A DNA stretch of 64,000 nucleotides from Nitratireductor aquimarinus. Its GTDB lineage: Bacteria; Pseudomonadota; Alphaproteobacteria; Rhizobiales; Rhizobiaceae. Within the stretch, counting starts at the first letter, position 1, and every line of letters starts with the position of its first letter. Location of the stretch: NCBI RefSeq assembly GCF_046773475.1, contig NZ_CP177240.1:372001-436000 (forward strand), written 5' to 3'. The notes under the pieces were generated by a model. That model was given only the letters and a program-made list of their open reading frames with translations. It was not told where the DNA came from and did not search any database. The translations under genes were made by a program, and so were the position numbers. Below are positions 33,147-40,546 of the stretch, piece after piece.

Positions 33147-33175
33147 ATCATCATTAATATGAGTATCTTTGTCAA
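33147..33175 (-). promoter_or_regulatory. Candidate promoter and IRO-type iron motif of the metallophore operon
   Basis: On the minus strand, TTGACA (33170-33175) is followed after 17 bases by GATGAT (33147-33152). The 15-mer TGA-CAAAGATAC-TCA (33160-33174) fits the TGA-N9-TCA iron-responsive operator described for RirA in rhizobia and overlaps the -35. This would give repression when iron is high. It is 29 bases upstream of the SerK-like ATG. The motif is short, so it is suggestive only. Confidence 0.55.
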
Positions 33176-33287
33176 GATTAAATGAGAGGCGCTGCACAAC
33201 CCATGGCTGAGACCGCCGCCCCCTCGCCTGCCAGGCAGATCGGCGCTGCGACATCGCGTCTGTTGAGTGGACGCGCCTTCATGATAA

Positions 33288-33310
33288 AAGTGGCATCAAA
33301 TATATCACTT
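33288..33310 (+). promoter_or_regulatory. NsrR-type operator upstream of globin gene
   Basis: A 23-bp imperfect palindrome beginning AAGTGGCAT and ending ATATCACTT, with CAAAT between. The layout (AAG..G.AT at one end and AT.CA.CTT at the other) resembles the NsrR consensus. It is 12 bases upstream of the globin ATG. The operon it would control also encodes an Rrf2 protein of the NsrR type, which supports the reading. Confidence 0.6.
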
Positions 33311-33322
33311 TAGGAGCATGCC

Positions 33323-33790
33323 ATGAGCGATGCATTGTCGGCGCGCCCAAGGCCGCAGCCTGACGAGGCCCTGAAAGACCCGGCGGTGGACCGCGCTTTC
33401 ATCGGCCGTCTGGTGCGGGAATTCTATCGCCGTGTTCGCAGCGATGCGCGTCTCGGCCCGATTTTCGCCGGAGAGATCAAGGACGACTGGGAACCGCATC
33501 TGGAAAAGATGACGGACTTCTGGTGCGCCGTGATCCTGAAGGATGGCAGCTATCACGGCCGACCCGTGCCTGCGCATGTGAAGCTCACCACCGTCGAGGA
33601 ATCCGACTTCGACATCTGGCTCGGCATCTTCCGGCAGACGGTTGCAGATCTGTGCGCGCCGGGCACCGCGGCGGTCTTCGTCGAGCGGGCCGAGCGCATT
33701 GCAAGGAGCCTGCGGCTGGCCATGTTCTTCCGCCTGCCTGCGGCGCTCGGACCGGATGCGGCGCGTGCGAGGAGTGCGGGCAATGCGTGA
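33323..33790 (+). CDS. Group III truncated hemoglobin
   Basis: A 155-residue 2/2 globin of the TrHb3 (P-type) group. The segments REFYRRVRSDARLGPIFAGE, then HLEKMTDFWCAVIL and HGRPVPAHVKL are typical; the last includes the proximal-side histidine. These globins bind oxygen and nitric oxide and help detoxify NO or respond to it. It is the first gene of the operon with a membrane protein and an NsrR-like regulator, behind an NsrR-type operator, so a function in NO defence is likely. Its C-terminal part (PAALGPDAARARSAGNA) is an extension that may be non-essential. Confidence 0.9.
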   Translation: MSDALSARPRPQPDEALKDPAVDRAFIGRLVREFYRRVRSDARLGPIFAGEIKDDWEPHLEKMTDFWCAVILKDGSYHGRPVPAHVKLTTVEESDFDIWLGIFRQTVADLCAPGTAAVFVERAERIARSLRLAMFFRLPAALGPDAARARSAGNA

Positions 33791-34265
33791 GAACGAAACC
33801 AGCCCCGCAGCGCTCGCCGCCTATGGCTTCATCGCCCTCATCTGGCTGGGCATGGTGTGCGGCGTTTCCTTTTTGGCCACACCGGTGAAATTTCAGGCGG
33901 GCTCGATGTCGCTGCCTGTCGCGCTGGAGATCGGCAATGTCACCTTCGCAGCCTTTTCGCGCGTTGAATGGGCGCTGGCCGTCCTGCTGATGATGGCGAC
34001 GGTGTTCGTTTATCGGCGACGCGTGCTTCTTCTGGCGACGGCGCTTCTGGTGGTGATCCTCGCTGTGCAATCCTTCTGGCTTCTGCCCGTGCTTGACACG
34101 CGCATGGCGGCCGTTATTGCCGGTTCGCCGCTGCCGGCCTCCATGCACCACTTCATCTACGCTTCCGGCGAGGGCCTTAAAGCGCTCCTCCTGCTTGGCG
34201 CATCGCTCTGCGCCCTGTTCGGTCTGGTGCGCTCCCACAGGGTTTCCGGCGCAGCGCAGGGGTGA
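33783..34265 (+). CDS. Four-helix membrane protein of the globin-NsrR operon
   Basis: A 160-residue protein with four hydrophobic segments (about 11-32, 53-70, 75-100 and 125-150). It starts 8 bases inside the globin gene end, so it is translationally coupled. I do not recognise a characterised family. It is not a heme-copper oxidase or a NorB-type protein: no conserved His pattern is visible apart from a HH near residue 121. Its place between a globin and an NsrR-like regulator suggests a role in NO or nitrosative-stress response, perhaps in electron supply or sensing, which is inference. Confidence 0.75.
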   Translation: MRENETSPAALAAYGFIALIWLGMVCGVSFLATPVKFQAGSMSLPVALEIGNVTFAAFSRVEWALAVLLMMATVFVYRRRVLLLATALLVVILAVQSFWLLPVLDTRMAAVIAGSPLPASMHHFIYASGEGLKALLLLGASLCALFGLVRSHRVSGAAQG

Positions 34266-34269
34266 CGCC

Positions 34270-34734
34270 ATGCGTATGACGCAGCAGACGGATTATGCGC
34301 TCAGGATGCTGATTTATCTGGCGCTGCGGGGCGATGCCGGTTGCACGGTGAGCGAGGTGGCGAATGCCTATGATCTGTCGCGCAACCATCTGTTGAAAGT
34401 CGCGCGTCGGCTTTCGCAGATGGGTGTGGTGACCACGGAGCGCGGCCGCTCCGGTGGCATCGCGCTGGCGCGTGCGCCGGAGGAAATCACCCTTGGTGCG
34501 GTCGTGCGGGAGATGGAGGAAAGTTTCGCGCTGGTCGCCTGCATGGGCGGTGGCGAGACGCGCTGCGCACTGAACCCGGCCTGTCGCCTGAGGGGCGTCG
34601 TGGCCGAAGCGCTGGATGCATATCTGGCGGTGTTCGACCGCTATTCGCTTGCCGATCTCGTGGCCGAGCGTTCCGCACTTGCCGGGCTTCTGGGCCTTGC
34701 GCTGGAGCCTCCCGCGGCCCCGGCCCTGAATTAA
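34270..34734 (+). CDS. nsrR: Rrf2-family NsrR-like NO-sensing repressor
   Basis: A 154-residue Rrf2 regulator. N-terminal helix-turn-helix MRMTQQTDYALRMLIYLALR and VSEVANAYDLSRNHLLKVAR are typical of NsrR, and three cysteines follow in VACMGGGETRCALNPACRL (pattern C-x7-C-x5-C), which would hold an iron-sulfur cluster destroyed by NO. The cysteine spacing differs from E. coli NsrR, which is tighter. It is in one operon with the globin and membrane protein, behind an NsrR-type operator, so autoregulation is expected. The gene symbol is by homology and context. Confidence 0.85.
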   Translation: MRMTQQTDYALRMLIYLALRGDAGCTVSEVANAYDLSRNHLLKVARRLSQMGVVTTERGRSGGIALARAPEEITLGAVVREMEESFALVACMGGGETRCALNPACRLRGVVAEALDAYLAVFDRYSLADLVAERSALAGLLGLALEPPAAPALN

Positions 34735-34773
34735 AGCCGGGCAGGAAACCCGCCCGGCATAGCCCTGCCCGGA

Positions 34774-35238
34774 TCAGTTGGCGGCGAGTTTTTCCGGCAG
34801 CGCTTCAAACAGTTCGGCAAAGTGCTTCTTCGCCTTTCCGGGGTGCTTGACCTTCGCCGCAGCGTCGGCATTTCCCGGCTCGCCGACCACCACCAGGGCG
34901 ACCATCCCCATGCCGTAATGCGGGGTGCATTTGACGCCGTAAATGCCTTCTTCCGTCAGCGTCACCGAGAAATCCTTGCTGACCTTGCTGCGGAATGTTT
35001 CGGCGCCCTCAGGAACCATGCCCTTGATGGTCTCGGCATTGTGGCCGGGATCGACCGAGACGAAATTGATCGTGTCGCCGGGCTGCGCGCGAACGAAATC
35101 CGGCTCGAAAACCATCACGCCCTTCTCGCCCTTGTTGAGCATCCTGATCTCAAACTCGGCGGCGAAGCCGGGCGTTGCGACGATGCCAAGGGCAAGGCCG
35201 GCAACAAGTGCCACGGCGGCGGTTTTGATCGCTTTCAT
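34774..35238 (-). CDS. Pseudoazurin (type I blue-copper protein)
   Basis: A 154-residue periplasmic copper protein. The signal peptide ends after residue 27 (ATPGFAA). The copper ligands are H66, C104, H107 and M112, spaced exactly as in known pseudoazurins (H40, C78, H81, M86). Pseudoazurins shuttle electrons from the cytochrome bc1 side to copper nitrite reductase or nitrous-oxide reductase, and to other periplasmic oxidoreductases. ATG at 35238 is followed by the normal signal peptide; the start at 35301 is not conserved. No nir or nos gene is in this window. It lies convergent to the NsrR operon, which suggests an NO-related neighbourhood. Confidence 0.93.
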   Translation of the reverse strand: MKAIKTAAVALVAGLALGIVATPGFAAEFEIRMLNKGEKGVMVFEPDFVRAQPGDTINFVSVDPGHNAETIKGMVPEGAETFRSKVSKDFSVTLTEEGIYGVKCTPHYGMGMVALVVVGEPGNADAAAKVKHPGKAKKHFAELFEALPEKLAAN

Positions 35239-35274
35239 GAATGGTCTCCTGGGTTCGGCTTCGAACGCTTGATA

Positions 35275-35298
35275 TCGACGGCTCCTTCTAGCCGTCGA
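35275..35298. repeat. 9-bp perfect hairpin upstream of pseudoazurin gene
   Basis: TCGACGGCT (35275-35283) is exactly inverted at 35290-35298 with a 6-base loop. It lies in the gap between the M81 peptidase gene and the pseudoazurin gene, both leftward. With no T-tract it may be a weak terminator, an operator, or an RNA leader structure of the pseudoazurin transcript. Confidence 0.45.
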
Positions 35299-35352
35299 CA
35301 TGGAGGCACACTTTGCGATTGGTCAAACAGGCCGCATTTGAGCGCAGGTTTT

Positions 35353-36819
35353 CTACTGGAATGCGTTCTCGTCTATCGGCCAGATTGGGCGGGCGAGTTT
35401 GGTGTATCCCGCCGTCTTCGGATTGTTCGGATAGCACCCTTCCACCGCCGCGTAGATGATCTCTTCCGCGATGGGCGCAAAACCCGCATGGAAGTGGTTG
35501 GTCGACTTGATGAGAAGCACCTGCTTTTCCAACGGATCGACCCCGAGATTGGAGAAGATATCCGGTTCGAAGGTCTGGGTGCGGTTGGTGTTGAGCACGA
35601 TGTCGATCTCGGTGCCGACAAGCCGCACCACAGCCGCCGGGCCAAGCGTGACGCGGCTGGTGCCGAAGGTCTGCCACCCTTCTTCCGCCAGCCTGCGGAT
35701 TTCGAATGTGCCGTCAAATGGCGTGCCACTGGCCGCATTCGCCTTGCCGCCGATGCGCATGTCGAGAATGGTGCCCTCGCCCGCGCCATGGGCAAAGCCG
35801 ACGGCCTGCGGATCCCAGATGGTCGCGACACCCGCGCGCGTGATGCCGCTTTCAACAAGCGCATGCAAAAGCGCAGTGTTGTCGCCTGCGGTTCCGCCAC
35901 CGGGATTGTCCCACATATCCGCGATCACGACGGGTTTTCCGCTCCTGCCGCCGGCACCGGCTTTCGCAATGGCGTCTTCGATGGAAAGGCTGTTCATCGC
36001 GGTCATGCCACGCATGCCGCGCACCTCCAGCCCCAGTTCTTCGGCCAGTGCGTCACCGGCCTCCGGCGCATTGTCGGTGACGACCATGACCTGGGTGCCA
36101 AGCTCGGGCACGTCGCCTCCCATGAAGCCATGGATCAGCGAGGCCGAAAGAACGTCCCCCCTGCCCTGAAGCGCCTTCATGCGGTCCACGAAGGAGCGCA
36201 TGGGCTCGCGGCTCGTGGGAAAGACGTCGATCATGCGGCAGTCGAAGGTGGAGATCACGGGGCGGATTTCGCCGCGCGTGGCGCGCAGCGCCAGATCCAC
36301 CACATGCTCGGCGCGCTCGAGAAAATCCGTATGCGGAAACTCCAGAAAGGCGGCGAGAATGTCCGCCGCCGCAACGCGCTTCGCCGTCAGATGGCTGTGC
36401 GGGTCGAGTTCAGCGGCAACGATCACATTGGGGCCGACGATCTCGCGCACACGGGCAAGCAGATCGCCCTCGCAATCGTCGAGCCCGCGCGCCACCATCG
36501 CGCCGTGCAGGCCGAGCACCACGCAGTCCACCGGCATGGCGGCCCGCAGCTGATCGAGAATCTCATCGCGCAGCGCCTCATAGACATCGAGACGGACATA
36601 ACCGCCCGGCTCCGCCCAGGTGGCGGTGCCCTCGATCAGGGTGAACCCCTCCTCCTTCGCCCGCCGCCGCAGAACCGGAATCGGCGCGGAGCAGAGCGTG
36701 GGGGTTTCGGGATGGTCGCCGGGTCCGGCGTAGAAAGCCATCTCGAAATCCCCGCGATCCGTGGGGATGGGCGAAAAGGTGTTGGTTTCGGTGGCGAGCG
36801 ACGCCGTGAAGACACGCAT
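35353..36819 (-). CDS. M81-family metallopeptidase (MlrC-like)
   Basis: A 488-residue protein of the M81/MlrC family, originally known from microcystin degradation and widespread in soil alphaproteobacteria. It starts with the typical segment RVFTASLATETNTFSP, contains GLHGAMVARGLDDCEGDLL and the metal-site region AAELDPHSHLTAKRVAAADI, and continues with FPHTDFLERAEH. Members are thought to be zinc amidases or peptidases, and often lie beside ABC importers. Here it ends an operon with RidA and ABC importer genes, suggesting that an imported amide or peptide is hydrolysed. Substrate unknown. Confidence 0.9.
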   Translation of the reverse strand: MRVFTASLATETNTFSPIPTDRGDFEMAFYAGPGDHPETPTLCSAPIPVLRRRAKEEGFTLIEGTATWAEPGGYVRLDVYEALRDEILDQLRAAMPVDCVVLGLHGAMVARGLDDCEGDLLARVREIVGPNVIVAAELDPHSHLTAKRVAAADILAAFLEFPHTDFLERAEHVVDLALRATRGEIRPVISTFDCRMIDVFPTSREPMRSFVDRMKALQGRGDVLSASLIHGFMGGDVPELGTQVMVVTDNAPEAGDALAEELGLEVRGMRGMTAMNSLSIEDAIAKAGAGGRSGKPVVIADMWDNPGGGTAGDNTALLHALVESGITRAGVATIWDPQAVGFAHGAGEGTILDMRIGGKANAASGTPFDGTFEIRRLAEEGWQTFGTSRVTLGPAAVVRLVGTEIDIVLNTNRTQTFEPDIFSNLGVDPLEKQVLLIKSTNHFHAGFAPIAEEIIYAAVEGCYPNNPKTAGYTKLARPIWPIDENAFQ

Positions 36820-36844
36820 GCGATGAGATTCCGGTTTGTCTGGA

Positions 36845-37210
36845 TCAGAGCGGCTTGTAGGCGACGGCCTCGACCTCGATCTTGATGTCGAGCATCAGCC
36901 GCGATTCAACGGTGGTGCGCGCCGGCGGATCCTTGGGGAAGTGCTTTCCATAGACGGCGTTGAAGGGGCCGAAATCGCGCGCGTCTTCCAGCCAGACGGT
37001 CGTCTTGACCACATCGTCCAGCGAGCAGCCGGCGAGCGCCAGCGCGGCCTTGACGTTGGCCATCACCTGCTGGGTCTGCTCGGTGATGCCGCCCTGAACG
37101 ACAACGCCATCCTCACCAACGGGCACCTGGCCCGAAATGTAGACGAAGTCGCCGGCACGAACGGCGGGGGAAAGCGGCACATGGGATGTGCCAAAGCACT
37201 GCTTGGTCAT
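36845..37210 (-). CDS. RidA-family imine/enamine deaminase
   Basis: A 121-residue RidA/YER057c/UK114 protein. RidA proteins hydrolyse reactive enamines and imines released by PLP enzymes. Visible features are SPAVRAGDFVYISGQVPVGE, VKAALALAGCSLDDVVKTTV, WLEDARDFGPFNAVYG and the catalytic-region PPARTTVESRLML. It overlaps no neighbour and is 25 bases before the M81 gene and 21 bases after a permease gene. A PLP enzyme of the D-threonine aldolase type is encoded 6 kb away in the same functional block, a possible source of the imine it removes. Confidence 0.9.
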   Translation of the reverse strand: MTKQCFGTSHVPLSPAVRAGDFVYISGQVPVGEDGVVVQGGITEQTQQVMANVKAALALAGCSLDDVVKTTVWLEDARDFGPFNAVYGKHFPKDPPARTTVESRLMLDIKIEVEAVAYKPL

Positions 37211-37231
37211 CGATAAACTCCGTTTTGAGAC

Positions 37232-38056
37232 CTATTTCACCGCGCCGATCGCGAGGCCACGCACGAGATAGCGCTGCAACCAGGCAAAGATGATGGCGAC
37301 GGGAATTGTGGCGACGAACGTGGCCGCCATGACATGGTGCCATTCGACCGTGTAGCGGCCGGCAACCAGCGAGAAGATCTGGATCGGCAGCGTGTAGCTC
37401 TCCTGCCGCCGCAGCATGGTGAGTGCGATCACGAACTCGTTCCAGGCATTGATGAAGGAGAAGATGGCGGTGACCGTCATGGCCGGAAGGGCAAGCGGCA
37501 GGAACACCATCACCAGCGCCTTTGCCGGGCTCGCGCCCTCGATCCAGGCGGCTTCCTCCAGATCCTTCGGGATGGTGGAAAAATAGCTCTGCAGCATCCA
37601 CACCGTGAAGGCGACGTTGAACGCGCCATAGACGAAGACGATGGAATTCACATTGTCGAGCAGGCCGAGCCACACGACCAGTCGGAACAGGCCGATCACC
37701 AGCACGATGGGCGACAGCATCTGCGTGACCAGAAGGAACTGGCGGAAGAAGCCCTGTCCCGCGAAACGGAAACGGCTCATCGCATAGGCTGCGGGAATGG
37801 AGACGGCGAGCGCCAGCACGGTCGACAGAACCGAAACATAGACCGAGTTCCACAACGCATTGCCGAAATTGGTTACGGCCCACATGTCGATGAAGTTGCG
37901 CCATGCCGGCTCGCGCGGCCACCAGGTGGGCGAGAGCACTTCATTTGCCGGCTTGATCGCGGTGATGAACATCACGGCGAACGGGAACAGGATCAACACG
38001 ATGAGCGGCGAGAGCAGCGCCCAGTAGAGGAAGGATTTCTTCAGCTTCGGGCTCAT
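37232..38056 (-). CDS. MalG-type ABC sugar/polyol permease
   Basis: A 274-residue permease with six helices. The cytoplasmic EAA motif for contact with the ATPase is EEAAWIEGASPAKALVMVFL PLAL region (EAA...G), and the C-terminal WHHVMAATFVATIPVAIIF matches the MalG/UgpE group. ATG at 38056 overlaps the stop of the partner permease by 4 bases. With the partner permease, the periplasmic binding protein and the ATPase encoded in the divergent operon it forms one CUT1-type importer. The imported solute is unknown; the enzymes around suggest an amide or amino-acid derivative rather than a plain sugar. Confidence 0.9.
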   Translation of the reverse strand: MSPKLKKSFLYWALLSPLIVLILFPFAVMFITAIKPANEVLSPTWWPREPAWRNFIDMWAVTNFGNALWNSVYVSVLSTVLALAVSIPAAYAMSRFRFAGQGFFRQFLLVTQMLSPIVLVIGLFRLVVWLGLLDNVNSIVFVYGAFNVAFTVWMLQSYFSTIPKDLEEAAWIEGASPAKALVMVFLPLALPAMTVTAIFSFINAWNEFVIALTMLRRQESYTLPIQIFSLVAGRYTVEWHHVMAATFVATIPVAIIFAWLQRYLVRGLAIGAVK

Positions 38057-38928
38057 GTGCGCTCCCTCCGCATGGCCAGCGAGACATAGAGAACGGTGAA
38101 GGCAAGCAGCAGCACGAACATCATCACCGAAAGGGCCGAGGCCTCGCCGAGTTTCCCGAAGCGGAAGCCCAGCTTGTAGAGATAGGTGACGAGAATGTCG
38201 GTGGAGTTCGCAGGACCGCCCTGCGTGGTGGCCCAGATGATCGGGAACGAGTTGAACACATAGATCATGTTCAGCACGATGGAGATGTTCAGGAACGGCT
38301 TCATCAGCGGCAGGGTGATCTCGCGGAATGTCTGCCAGCGCGACGCGCCCTCAAGCTTCGCCGCCTCATAAAGATCGTCGGGAATGGAGGAGAGTCCTCC
38401 GAGAAAGATCGTCGTGGTGAAGGGCACCGTGACCAGAATGCCGATCATGATCTGCACCGGAAAGGCGGTGGAGGCGCGGGCGAGCCACTGGATGTTCTGG
38501 TCGATCAGACCGAGACCATGAAGGCCGGAATTGAGCATGCCGCTTTCGCCGTTCAGCGCCCAGCGCCAGACAATGGCGGTCATGGTCAGCGACACGGCCC
38601 AGGGCAGCATGATGATGACGCGCGCAATCGCACGGCCATAAAAATCCTCGTTGAGGATCATGGCGACGGGCACGGAAACGACGAGCGTGCCGATGACGAT
38701 GGCGCCAGTCCAGATGAAGGTGCGCCACAGCGCGCCCAGAAAATCCGGATCGGTGAAGACCGCCACGTAGTTTTCGACACCGTTGAAACCGCGCAACTGG
38801 CCGAAACGATTGACGTCATTGAGCGAAATCGTGCCGAGCTGGTAGAGCGGCCACAGGATGATGAACGCGGCGAGCAGGAACCCCGGCAGGATCAGCAGAT
38901 AGGGATTGGTCAAAGGCGAGCGGATCAT
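38053..38928 (-). CDS. MalF-type ABC sugar/polyol permease
   Basis: A 291-residue permease with six helices, matching MalF/UgpA-type subunits. Visible features are LPGFLLAAFIILWPLYQLGT at the start, the EAA motif EAAKLEGASRWQTFREITLP, and a conserved tail with NSFPIIWATTQGGPANSTDI. It stands between the binding-protein gene and the MalG-like permease, and its stop overlaps the latter by 4 bases. It lies 95 bases after the binding-protein gene, and that gap holds a strong hairpin, so the permease is probably made in smaller amounts than the receptor. Confidence 0.9.
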   Translation of the reverse strand: MIRSPLTNPYLLILPGFLLAAFIILWPLYQLGTISLNDVNRFGQLRGFNGVENYVAVFTDPDFLGALWRTFIWTGAIVIGTLVVSVPVAMILNEDFYGRAIARVIIMLPWAVSLTMTAIVWRWALNGESGMLNSGLHGLGLIDQNIQWLARASTAFPVQIMIGILVTVPFTTTIFLGGLSSIPDDLYEAAKLEGASRWQTFREITLPLMKPFLNISIVLNMIYVFNSFPIIWATTQGGPANSTDILVTYLYKLGFRFGKLGEASALSVMMFVLLLAFTVLYVSLAMRRERT

Positions 38929-38976
38929 GGTCCCGTCACGTTTTGCCGGCTCATCGCCGGATGAAACTTGGAAGTC

Positions 38977-39005
38977 GGCATGCGCGGCGCTGGGCCGCGC
39001 ATGCC
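38977..39005 (-). promoter_or_regulatory. Strong intercistronic hairpin between binding protein and permease
   Basis: GGCATGCGCGGC (38977-38988) is exactly inverted at 38994-39005 with a 5-base loop. It lies between the binding-protein stop (39024) and the permease start (38928). Such stems between receptor and permease genes typically stabilise the upstream mRNA or attenuate the downstream part, as in malE-malF. No T-run follows, so it is not a full terminator. Confidence 0.7.
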
Positions 39006-39023
39006 GGTTCGGTCAGGCCGTGA

Positions 39024-40256
39024 TCAGTTGCCGAGGATGCTGTTGATCTCGCCGGCAGCGGCATCAAGCGTGGCCTTGGCCTCGCCATTGCCCAGATAGA
39101 TGGTCTGGACCGCATCCGACGTGGTTGCCGCGATCTCCTCCCAGCCGGCGATGACCGGTGCAAAGCGGGCGTCCGGCAGAAGCGCGGTGAACTCCTTCAG
39201 ATCGGCATTGTCGGCAAAGGCCGGCTGTGCCGCGACTTCCGGATTGACCGGCAGGAAGCCCTCGCCGGAGGTGAACTTGGCGCGCCATTCGGTGGTGAAC
39301 AGCTGATCGAGGAACTTCCAGGCCAGATCCTTGTTCTCGGAATTCTCGAACATGATGATGGAATCGGTCACCCCATAGGTGCCACGGTCACCCTCGGGAC
39401 CGGCCGGAATGGCCGCCACGCCATATTTGAGATCCGGCGCTTCTTCCTTGATCTGGTTGGAAAGGAACGGCGCGGTGATCATCATGCCGACCTTGCCCTG
39501 CTTGAACAGGTTCTGCACGTCCTCGCGATTGTAGGAGGTGACGCCCGGCTGCGTTGCGCCGGAATCGATCAGCGACTTGTACATTTCCGCCGCCTTGTAG
39601 CCGGCGTCGCTGTCGAGGCCGGACGTGCCGTCTTCTTCCACCAGCTCGCCGCCATAGGCCCAGAACGCATAGTAGAAATAGACGTCCGTCTCGATTTCCT
39701 TGCCCTGAAGTCCGAAGCCGGCAATATCATCGCCCAGCGCGCCGATCTTCCTGGCTGCCTCGGCAAGCTCATCCCACGTGTCGGGAACTTCGGTAATGCC
39801 GGCCTGCTCGAACAGGTCCTTGTTGTAATACATGGCGCGGGCCGATGCGGCGACCGGCAGCCCATAGGTCTTTTCCTGCATCACCGAAGGCTCAAGGAAG
39901 ACCGGGAAGAAGCGGTCTTTGAAGTCCTGAGTCAGGTAATCATCGAGCGGCGCGGCAATGCCCTGATCCACAAAGTCGATCAGCCAGCGCGTGCCGATGA
40001 TCGAGAGATCGGCATTGGCGCCGCCGGAAATATCGGTGGTCAGCTTTTGCAGAAGCACATCCCACGGCACCACTTCGACCTGGATTTCGGAGCCCGGATT
40101 GGCTTCCTCGAAGGCTTTTGCGGCTTCCTCGAAATACGGGCCGGTTTTCGAGCTGTATTCCGCAACGGTCACGCGCACGGTCTCTGCATGCGCCCATCCC
40201 ATCGCGGCTAACAAAGCAGCGCCGGCAACGGCTGTCCTGAGTGCAGTCCTTTTCAT
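39024..40256 (-). CDS. Extracellular solute-binding protein (family 1, MalE/UgpB-like)
   Basis: A 410-residue receptor with signal peptide MKRTALRTAVAGAALLAAMG and cleavage near residue 24 (GWAHA-ETVRV). Typical family-1 features are EEANPGSEIQVEVVPWDVLL and the central LPVAASARAMYYNKDLFEQA. It is the first gene of a leftward operon (receptor, two permeases, RidA, M81 peptidase), divergent from an SDR and the ATPase. A HexR-like palindrome lies in the promoter gap about 110 bases upstream. The ligand is unknown. Confidence 0.92.
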   Translation of the reverse strand: MKRTALRTAVAGAALLAAMGWAHAETVRVTVAEYSSKTGPYFEEAAKAFEEANPGSEIQVEVVPWDVLLQKLTTDISGGANADLSIIGTRWLIDFVDQGIAAPLDDYLTQDFKDRFFPVFLEPSVMQEKTYGLPVAASARAMYYNKDLFEQAGITEVPDTWDELAEAARKIGALGDDIAGFGLQGKEIETDVYFYYAFWAYGGELVEEDGTSGLDSDAGYKAAEMYKSLIDSGATQPGVTSYNREDVQNLFKQGKVGMMITAPFLSNQIKEEAPDLKYGVAAIPAGPEGDRGTYGVTDSIIMFENSENKDLAWKFLDQLFTTEWRAKFTSGEGFLPVNPEVAAQPAFADNADLKEFTALLPDARFAPVIAGWEEIAATTSDAVQTIYLGNGEAKATLDAAAGEINSILGN

Positions 40257-40364
40257 GTCTGTCTCCCTGTTCCTCTCTTGGGTTCCTGTTCCATCTCCCG
40301 TTCGGGAGGCGGCGGCCTGACCTGTTTTCCCGGTTGCCTTCTCGGCGTGAGCGGCAATCTTTTA

Positions 40365-40429
40365 TGTAATTTTTTTACAGAAATTAGCTTCTGGCAAGGA
40401 AAATCGCACAATCATGTTGCTAAATTACG
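40365..40429. promoter_or_regulatory. Two HexR/RpiR-like operators in the divergent promoter
   Basis: TGTAA-TTTTT-TTACA (40365-40379) fits the HexR/RpiR consensus TGTARTWWWAYTACA at 14 of 15 positions. A second, weaker match (40415-40429, TGTTGCTAAATTACG) fits at 12 of 15. Their centres are 50 bases apart, about five helical turns, so the same face of DNA is presented. Both lie in the gap between the receptor gene and the SDR gene; an RpiR-family regulator is encoded just downstream in the SDR operon. Confidence 0.55.
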
Positions 40430-40546
40430 ATTTTTCGGCAAGCTTTAGATGTCGGCTGGTGTAACTGCCGACGCCCCGTCTGCCTGTGAAACGAAAAACA
40501 CGAGCACAAAAGCGGCGGACGAAACGAGCGAATGAATGGGAGTGCA

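Noticed and set aside
34822..36885. A 687-codon plus-strand open frame opposite pseudoazurin and M81 genes
   Set aside because: It spans two well-supported genes on the other strand plus their promoter gap, so it is a compositional shadow.
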